64,000 nucleotides of DNA. Source: Rhodanobacter denitrificans. GTDB taxonomy: Bacteria > Pseudomonadota > Gammaproteobacteria > Xanthomonadales > Rhodanobacteraceae. Of this stretch, positions 58,589 to 64,000 are shown in pieces; the first letter of the stretch is position 1; each line of letters begins with the position of its first letter. Below the pieces are notes generated by a model. The model was not told the origin of the DNA. It ran no database searches and worked only from the letters and a program-made list of their open reading frames with translations. The DNA is taken from contig NC_020541.1 of assembly GCF_000230695.2 (NCBI RefSeq), positions 1,798,001 through 1,862,000 on the forward strand, read 5' to 3'. The translations under genes and the position numbers were made by a program.

Positions 58589-60117
58589 CCCGTCAGCGGC
58601 GTCAGATTTTGTGGTTTGAGCTTCCTGATGTCGGCGCTTTCAGTGGTGCGAGTGCGAAAGCGAGGGGAGGGATCGCCACGCATCCAGTCGATCACCAGGT
58701 CACTCGCCAAGGCAGCGGCCGACATGGGGGCGGACACCGCAAAGGGTGTGAAGGCGTGACATCCCAAGTTGCGCTGTTCCACCGGGTGATTCATCACCGG
58801 GAATCGGGGCGTGCGCGCACCGTCATTGCAGCGTAGGCACCGATAGCAGGCGAATTTCGGGGTATCAACCCACAACGCCTGGGCGCAGTCGCCGTTACCT
58901 ACGATCCACACATGCAACAGAGGAGGGCGCACTGCAGAATCGACCTGCAAGCGATGGCAGTTCAGCGCTTCGCTAAGCGCCTCTTCGCCGGTGGCGTCGA
59001 TGATCAAGTCCCCACACAGGTCATCGTGCCAATTCGCTTCCCGCGGACAGGCCATCACATTGATGGTGGGGAACTCCTGCTGAAGGCGCCGCTGCACCGC
59101 CTCGGCTTTGGGCAGAAAGAGACTGTCGTACCCCAGCCAGTGTCGACCGAGGTTCTCGGCCCGAAGTCGATCCGGATCGATCAGCGTCAACTGGCCAGCG
59201 CCGGTGCCGGCGCCCAGCCGTGCCAAGGCCTGCGCGAGGTAGCCGCCAATCGCGCCGCAGCCGATCACGGTAATGCGTCGGTCCTGGAGGGAGTGGTAGG
59301 TGAGGTTGCGGCTATGAACAAAGCTCGGACCAATCTCCTGGACAGCCACGCGACTGATGGAGCGGGAGCTGCCTCGGCCGTGCAAGCTCTGGCGCATATA
59401 GGATGGCTTGCGCCGGAAGACCTGTCGTTTGCTGGCATCCAAGGTCATATCAAAGCCGAACCAGCCGGCCCGGCATTGCAGCAGAAACATGACATGCGGC
59501 CGGGCAAGGTAATCCGGCCGGCCCAAGATGCGCTGGATCGCTGCATACGCGCGCGTGTCCCAGGCCTTGATCCACGCGAACATTTCGCCGATGGTTCCCG
59601 GCAGGGCGTTCTGTGGCAATGTTGGCGCCTGATCGCTGCGCACGATCCAGCATGTCAGCGCTGCCTCGACGGGCGCCGGCCAACCCCGCACGGCGCACCA
59701 TCGCGCGATCTCCTCCGGAAGACTGCTGATCGCCAACATGCGCTCATCGGGCGGCCCCACCAGCAACGCGCTGGCGAGATCGGAGTCCGGGTGAATCGAG
59801 CCGAGGAGCACCGTCCAAGGCAACGGTCGCTGACCGATGTTCCAGTTGGCCCCGAACTCCGATTGAAATTCGTTCTGTCGATAGACCGGTCCTGTGAGTA
59901 ACCGGTCGAGCTCCAGACGGGCCAAGTCCAAGCATTGAACGATGGCGTGTTCCGGGTGGAAACGGTCCAAGACCACACTGCCGCTCGCGAGGTAGCACAG
60001 TCCCCGATCGGCGTCGATGTGCGGGAGCAAGCCACTGAGGCCAGATGGCGCCTCCAGCACCTGAACGGTCGGGTAGTGCACGAAGTCCCAATCGCGTATC
60101 GTCAGGCGAATTCGCAC
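58564..60117 (-). CDS. E2-E1 fusion protein (ThiF-type ubiquitin-like conjugation)
   Basis: The 517-residue protein combines an N-terminal E2-like domain (about 1-120) with a C-terminal E1 (ThiF/UBA) domain. In the E2 part, LPHIDADRGLCYLASGSVVL places a candidate catalytic Cys41 after the conserved His; the E1 part has the ATP site IGCGAIGGYLAQALARLG near residue 285, the DPDRLRAENLGRHWLG segment, and CxxC pairs (YRCLRC, CPAC) that fit a structural zinc site. This matches the E2-E1 architecture of CBASS Cap2, which joins CD-NTase to targets. GTG is the start used. Confidence 0.85.
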   Translation of the reverse strand: MRIRLTIRDWDFVHYPTVQVLEAPSGLSGLLPHIDADRGLCYLASGSVVLDRFHPEHAIVQCLDLARLELDRLLTGPVYRQNEFQSEFGANWNIGQRPLPWTVLLGSIHPDSDLASALLVGPPDERMLAISSLPEEIARWCAVRGWPAPVEAALTCWIVRSDQAPTLPQNALPGTIGEMFAWIKAWDTRAYAAIQRILGRPDYLARPHVMFLLQCRAGWFGFDMTLDASKRQVFRRKPSYMRQSLHGRGSSRSISRVAVQEIGPSFVHSRNLTYHSLQDRRITVIGCGAIGGYLAQALARLGAGTGAGQLTLIDPDRLRAENLGRHWLGYDSLFLPKAEAVQRRLQQEFPTINVMACPREANWHDDLCGDLIIDATGEEALSEALNCHRLQVDSAVRPPLLHVWIVGNGDCAQALWVDTPKFACYRCLRCNDGARTPRFPVMNHPVEQRNLGCHAFTPFAVSAPMSAAALASDLVIDWMRGDPSPRFRTRTTESADIRKLKPQNLTPLTGCPACSPR

Positions 60118-60492
60118 AAGCCCACGTTGAGGTATGGCCGGGATTCTGGAAATTTTCGCAGAAACACATCTAAGTAACTGTAGCGTCTAAGGTTCTGTTC
60201 CATTGAATTAGCTCAACTCAGCTAAAATTAGCAACATCGAAGAATTGCTGCGAATCGCGGCTGCACATCGAAAACGCCGAACATGCTGTCACCCGATCAG
60301 CATGGCGATGTGGGTTACGGAACCGGCGGCTTACGCTGAACAACTCCCGGAGCGTGCATGCACCTGAACGAAATCTCACGGGGCGTCTAACTAGGTAAGG
60401 CTCAGCTAAGAGCAAACAAGCAATCTGAGCCTGCCAAACACTTCGCGAGGAGCTGTTTCGGTACCAACAACCTCAATTCTGGAGAACCAATT
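60118..60492. other. Gap between E2-E1 gene and PepSY gene
   Basis: About 375 bases without a supported gene. It is relatively AT-rich around 60170-60250 and may hold the promoter of the E2-E1 operon (minus strand) and of the PepSY gene (plus strand). I looked for a small ubiquitin-like gene or a CD-NTase upstream of the E2-E1 gene and saw none. Confidence 0.45.
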
Positions 60493-60795
60493 ATGCGCAA
60501 GTCCCTGCTCGTCAGCTCGTCCCTTGCACTGTGTGCCATGGCGTTTTCAACCATCGCCGCCGCTACTCCTGCAGATCTGGCGGCACAGGCCCACGTCAAG
60601 ATGGCCGAGGCGCGTAGCATCGCCCTGAAAGCTTCTCCCGGAAAGATTGTCAAGGAAGAACTTGAAAAAGAGTCGGGCGGAAGCGGCCTGCGCTATTCCT
60701 TCGACATCACCGCAGCCGGTGTTACTCACGAGATCGGGGTAGACGCCAAAGACGGCAAGATTTTGGAAAACTCCATCGACAACGGCAACGATTAA
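60493..60795 (+). CDS. PepSY-domain exported protein
   Basis: The 100-residue protein has a signal peptide (LLVSSSLALCAMAFSTIAAA, cleavage near residue 24) and a PepSY domain (VKMAEARSIALKASPGKIVK and DITAAGVTHEIGVDAKDGKI). PepSY modules inhibit proteases or sit on membrane redox proteins. A strong site (GGAGAACC) precedes the start. It lies next to the tnpT gene and may be transposon cargo; related proteins are common beside metal-resistance genes. Confidence 0.85.
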   Translation: MRKSLLVSSSLALCAMAFSTIAAATPADLAAQAHVKMAEARSIALKASPGKIVKEELEKESGGSGLRYSFDITAAGVTHEIGVDAKDGKILENSIDNGND

Positions 60796-60952
60796 TCCTC
60801 AGCCGGCCGGCATCCGGCCAGCGACATTAATTTGAAGCGAGCCCCAACACGGAGTGATCCGAGGCCGCTCCGGCCGCGCAGTCGAAGTGGCTTTTTGCTG
60901 ATCGAACTTGCTGCAGCTCACGAAGGGACCGTGCCCGGAAATGGGTAAAATC

Positions 60953-60984
60953 GACGCGTAGGCCTCAAACGAGGCCTACGCGTC
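60953..60984 (-). terminator. Rho-independent terminator after tnpT
   Basis: A perfect 14-base stem (GACGCGTAGGCCTC at 60953-60966 and its complement at 60971-60984) with an AAAC loop overlaps the tnpT stop. On the minus strand it is followed by GATTTTACCC, a short U-rich stretch. Confidence 0.75.
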
Positions 60985-61992
60985 GCGCTGCTTGCCCTGT
61001 TTTTTCCGAGGCATTGCTGGCGACATCCGTTCTGCCAGTAGCGCACTGATACGCGATTCGGCCGTGGTCGCCCGAGTTTCCAGCGATCGCATCGCCGTTC
61101 CCAGTCCATCCAATTGCCCGCGAGCCGCGGCCAGTTCGACCGCCATCCGATCGCGATCCGCGACAGTAGCGGCCAATGCCTCTAAGCGGGTATCACGTTC
61201 GGCCAGTTCACGACGGTGATGTCCTGCTTCCAAGCGCAGCTCCGCCAAACTGGCCTGCTGTTGCTCCAGCCGCTCTCGCGTTTTGCCGGCCTGCTGTTCT
61301 GCGCGGCGCTGACCTTCGCGAGCTGCATCGATCTCCTGCAGCATTCGGGCTTGGGCGACTTCCAGCCGTCCGCTCGCTATATCGCGTTCGGCCTGAAAAG
61401 CCGCATCCCGACTCGCTATCAAGGCTTGGAACTCCTCAGCCTGCTCGGTTTGAGCTCGCCGGATACGTTCGATTTGTTCAGCGGTTTCAGCCTGCAAAGC
61501 CATGAGTCTTTGTTGTAGTTCCTGCCCATCCTGGAGAGCTTGGTTCTTCGCGCCAATCTCAGTCTCTGCTCGCGCTTGCTGCGCGGCGACTTGATGCCGG
61601 AGTGTTTCACATTGTTCACTCAGTGCTGCCACCGTCGCCAGTGCTATGTTGCGCTCTTGCGCGGCTGCATTCCGTTGCTGGTCGGCCTCCGCCAAGGCAG
61701 TTTCCAAGGCGCCACTCTGTTCGGCAAACACCGCTTGGCCCTGCTCGACAGCGGCTACCCACAGAGCCTCCATGGCATCGGCCACGGCGGCCGGGAGATC
61801 AGCACCGAGGGCGTCAACCTTCGTGCGATCGCCTTTCCACAGTTTTAGCTCGTCATTGATCGTCGTACGGCTGCCTTGCTGGATGGCGGCGTAGATTTGA
61901 TCGACGGTGATTTCGTGGGGCCGCTTCCCGTCGGCAACGAGCTGCGCAGCGGCTTCGCGGGTACGTTGGCGGGTGTCACTGATGCGGCTCAT
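60976..61992 (-). CDS. tnpT: TnpT-like cointegrate resolution protein (KfrA-type coiled coil)
   Basis: Start at 61992 (MSRISDTRQRTREAAAQLV) gives 338 residues. The N-terminal KfrA-type DNA-binding domain (about 1-115; PHEITVDQIYAAIQQGSRTT) is followed by a long coiled coil rich in Gln, Glu and Ala to about residue 320, then a basic tail (PRKKQGKQRDA). In Tn4651 TnpT works with the tyrosine recombinase TnpS at the res site to resolve cointegrates. It is divergent from tnpS here, exactly as in that system. Confidence 0.8.
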   Translation of the reverse strand: MSRISDTRQRTREAAAQLVADGKRPHEITVDQIYAAIQQGSRTTINDELKLWKGDRTKVDALGADLPAAVADAMEALWVAAVEQGQAVFAEQSGALETALAEADQQRNAAAQERNIALATVAALSEQCETLRHQVAAQQARAETEIGAKNQALQDGQELQQRLMALQAETAEQIERIRRAQTEQAEEFQALIASRDAAFQAERDIASGRLEVAQARMLQEIDAAREGQRRAEQQAGKTRERLEQQQASLAELRLEAGHHRRELAERDTRLEALAATVADRDRMAVELAAARGQLDGLGTAMRSLETRATTAESRISALLAERMSPAMPRKKQGKQRDA

Positions 61993-62019
61993 GGCATTTC
62001 CAGTCGCTCGGAGGGTCAA

Positions 62020-62159
62020 TTTTTGAAGTGACGATAGATGTATATCACAGTATTACATTATATATATAACGATTAATCCTAGAAATTTACGATAACTCCT
62101 ATAATCGAAAGTCTTTTGACGATACCCTGCATATTCCGTGGCGTGGGACATTGGAAAGC
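62020..62159. other. Putative res (rst) site between tnpT and tnpS
   Basis: The 140 bases between the divergent genes are very AT-rich (for example ATTACATTATATATATAACG). The stretch TTTACGATAACTCCTATAAT near 62086-62105, followed by CGAAAG, forms an imperfect inverted repeat (TTTACGAT and ATCGAAA) that could be the crossover core. Boundaries are approximate. Confidence 0.5.
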
Positions 62160-63323
62160 ATGACTGAGCTGATAGTGAGTCTTTTGGCGTTGCCCCAAGC
62201 CTTGCCGCCCGCCCTGTCCGGTTGCGTCGGCACCAATCGCGCACCGGCCAGCGTGGCGCGGCAGATTGCGGCCAACGACGACGTGGCCGCGATCGGCTTG
62301 TGGTTGGCGGAATATCACGACTCGCCACATACCTTCCGCAGTTACCACAAAGAAGCCGAGCGGCTGTTGCTCTGGGCCACGCAAGTACGGGGCAAGCCGG
62401 TGTCGAGCCTCACCCGCGAGGACGTGATCGCCTACGAAGCCTTCCTCGCGCATCCGCCTGCTACCTGGTGCGACGACGGCCTGGCGCGTCGCGGTGAGCA
62501 TCGGCGACTCTTCGTCGGTCCGTTGGCCGAGCGCAGCCGCCGCCAAGCGTTGGGCATTCTGGCGGGACTGTTTAATTATCTCGTACGCGCCGGCTATCTC
62601 GCTGGCAGTCCGTTTGTGCTGCAGCGACGACGGGCGCGCCGCGGAACCCGGCGCACCATCGAGCGCTATCTGGACCGCGCTCTCTGGGAGGACGTACTGC
62701 GGATCGTCGATGGCTGGCCGCAAGACACTTCGAGGGAGCGGCAACGCTACGAACGCGTTCGGTGGATCCTTCGTTTCCTCTATGAAACCGCACTGCGGGC
62801 CGCCGAAGCGGCGGCCACCGGCGAAAGTGATTTCCAACAACTCCGTGGGCGGTGGTGGCTACACACCGTGGGCAAAGGCGGCGTTGAGGGCACGATTCCG
62901 CTGAGCGATGGTCTCATGGTGGATTTCGCACGCTATCGACGCTTTTATGGATTGCCACCAATACCTGCGATGGAGGGCAAGATACCGGCCATTCTCGGTA
63001 TCGCCGGAAGGCCGTCTCCGTTGACGTCTACCGCGGTCTACCAGATCGTCAAGGACGCCTTCCGACGCGTGGCCGATACGTTGCAAAAGGAGGATTGTGC
63101 CAAAGCCACGCGTCTGCGGCGGGCATCAACACACTGGCTGCGGCATACAGCCGCCACGCACCAAGCCGAGGACGGCACACCGATTCACCACATCCAACAG
63201 AACCTGCGCCACAGCTCTATTGGCACGACGTCGATCTACATTCATGCGGAAGAAGATGCACGGCATGCCAGCACCACGAAAACACGCAGCGAGACATCCG
63301 CTCCCCCAGGAGACGTGCCATGA
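62160..63323 (+). CDS. tnpS: TnpS-like tyrosine recombinase (cointegrate resolution)
   Basis: From ATG 62160 the protein has 387 residues. The tyrosine-recombinase residues are seen: Arg213 in YETALRAAEAA, HWLRH at 325-329 (His and Arg), and Tyr360 in TTSIYIHAEED. The N-terminal core-binding domain (about 20-165) contains YHDSPHTFRSYHKEAERLLL. It is longer than the Tn4651 TnpS (about 323). It is divergent from tnpT with the likely res site between them. It resolves cointegrates formed by TnpA. Confidence 0.88.
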   Translation: MTELIVSLLALPQALPPALSGCVGTNRAPASVARQIAANDDVAAIGLWLAEYHDSPHTFRSYHKEAERLLLWATQVRGKPVSSLTREDVIAYEAFLAHPPATWCDDGLARRGEHRRLFVGPLAERSRRQALGILAGLFNYLVRAGYLAGSPFVLQRRRARRGTRRTIERYLDRALWEDVLRIVDGWPQDTSRERQRYERVRWILRFLYETALRAAEAAATGESDFQQLRGRWWLHTVGKGGVEGTIPLSDGLMVDFARYRRFYGLPPIPAMEGKIPAILGIAGRPSPLTSTAVYQIVKDAFRRVADTLQKEDCAKATRLRRASTHWLRHTAATHQAEDGTPIHHIQQNLRHSSIGTTSIYIHAEEDARHASTTKTRSETSAPPGDVP

Positions 63324-63628
63324 CTGACCCCGACGATCGCTTTGGCATGCCCGACAGTGCGTTCAAGTCCGCCCGGGAAAGCCATGGCTTGAATAGCCCG
63401 GTTTTCCGTGCAGGTATGTATGTCCCGTCCCGGCATGAAGTAGCCACTCTTTCTGCCGCCAAACTTCTACCCATCGTGGTCGACTGGATGTGGGAAAGTC
63501 CGTCGGAGTTGATCCCTAATAACGATCAGATTTCGCAGCTGCGCGCCATACTTCTGAGCCGCCCTGATGCCGCCGCACCCGAGGTACGCGAACTCATCGT
63601 GGCCTGTGAGGATTATTTGAAGGTGTAA
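63320..63628 (+). CDS. Small hypothetical protein coupled to tnpS
   Basis: The 102-residue protein starts at ATG 63320, overlapping the tnpS stop by 4 bases. It is soluble with no motif I recognise (for example SAAKLLPIVVDWMWESPSEL). Its coupling suggests a link to the transposon resolution module; the family is not known to me. Confidence 0.55.
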   Translation: MTDPDDRFGMPDSAFKSARESHGLNSPVFRAGMYVPSRHEVATLSAAKLLPIVVDWMWESPSELIPNNDQISQLRAILLSRPDAAAPEVRELIVACEDYLKV

Positions 63629-63739
63629 GCAGATGGCCCGAAGCAGAGTGAACTATCGCCAGGAATTTCAACTTCCGTTAACACGAATGGGCACACGATC
63701 TCACCGTTGCGTCTGGCAACTCATCGTTGGGACAGCGAT

Positions 63740-64000
63740 ATGACTATTTCACGCAAATCATTACTTTCGACGTTTGGCTCTCTGGTGCTCGCTTTGGCCC
63801 TAAGTGGTGTCGCCGTGGCTCAGGACAGCACGCCCGCAAGCGGCATGGACAAAATGGGGGCCATGCACTCGGACATGAAGGGTATGCACGGCAACATGAT
63901 GGGTATGCACAAGATGCCAGCGACCGTGACGGCGGCGGATGCAAAGACCGGTGTGGTCGATGTGACGACCGAAGGTATGGCTTTGAAGGTGCATTTCCCA
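63740..64000 (+). CDS. Met/His-rich exported protein, partial at right edge
   Basis: The first 87 residues are visible. A signal peptide (SLLSTFGSLVLALALSGVAV, cleavage after AVAQ) leads into a region rich in Met, His and Gly (GMDKMGAMHSDMKGMHGNMM) and then ATVTAADAKTGVVDVTTEGM. Met and His clusters of this kind bind copper or silver in periplasmic proteins. The gene runs off the window; the downstream part would show whether it belongs to a copper operon. Confidence 0.7.
   Translation, partial: MTISRKSLLSTFGSLVLALALSGVAVAQDSTPASGMDKMGAMHSDMKGMHGNMMGMHKMPATVTAADAKTGVVDVTTEGMALKVHFP

Noticed and set aside
60218..60415. Small minus-strand frame before the E2-E1 gene, as a possible ubiquitin-like protein
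   Set aside because: Product is Arg/Phe-rich with no beta-grasp pattern and no C-terminal Gly-Gly; not supported.
58106..60795. Complete type II CBASS defence system
   Set aside because: The Cap2-like and Cap3-like genes are present, but no CD-NTase or effector gene is found on either side within the window.
63629..63739. Right terminal repeat of the transposon
   Set aside because: No GGGG-type repeat or its complement is present here; the end must lie outside the window if it exists.

Overview
The window looks like chromosomal DNA of a high-GC gammaproteobacterium of the order Xanthomonadales, probably Rhodanobacteraceae (Rhodanobacter/Dyella-like). The reasons are the gene order recJ-prfB-lysS, smc-zipA, a lexA2-imuA-imuB-dnaE2 mutagenesis cassette, an E. 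coli-type SpeD, and the Xanthomonadaceae-style intergenic repeat near 16.1 kb. This placement is inferred from gene content and order alone.

Region 1 (1-14.7 kb) is a mosaic accessory island of visibly lower GC. It starts with the 3' end of one recJ and ends at a truncated 3' half of a different recJ. Between them are an IS21-family remnant, an XRE regulator, an SseB-like protein, a dual-specificity-type phosphatase, a PagL-like lipid A deacylase, an SRAP/HMCES-type abasic-site protein, a membrane J-domain protein, umuDC, several genes of unknown function (two with HEPN-like motifs, one DUF6998-like, one HExxH membrane protein) and an integrase remnant.

Region 2 (14.7-33.17 kb) is ordinary core chromosome: recJ fragment, a SpoIIAA-like protein, asnB, prfB with its programmed frameshift, lysS, a thioesterase, YciI and BolA proteins, smc, zipA, msrBA and lexA2-imuA-imuB-dnaE2. 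Upstream of asnB there is a 40-codon open frame with nine Asn codons, followed by a perfect terminator hairpin. This looks like an asparagine-specific transcription attenuator and is the most interesting regulatory signal in the window. The dnaE2 gene is cut at codon 692 by the terminal inverted repeat of a Tn3-family transposon.

Region 3 (33.17-64 kb) begins with that repeat (Tn4651-like sequence) and tnpA. The matching resolution module (tnpT-res-tnpS) lies about 26 kb away at 61-63.3 kb, the layout described for Tn4651. Between them are an XRE/SseB module related to the one at 2 kb, a LysR-RND pump-AhpD-AraC group, speD, a MocR regulator, a cbb3-like oxidase operon with a CcoS-CcoN fusion, a nitrilase-cytochrome bd (CIO type) operon, DsbA-like and NAD(P)-binding proteins with a LysR regulator, and an E2-E1/JAB ubiquitin-like conjugation pair. 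The right edge enters a Met/His-rich exported protein, probably metal related. No second terminal repeat is seen, so it is open whether everything from 33 to 64 kb is one transposon or whether chromosomal DNA was brought between two transposon parts by rearrangement.
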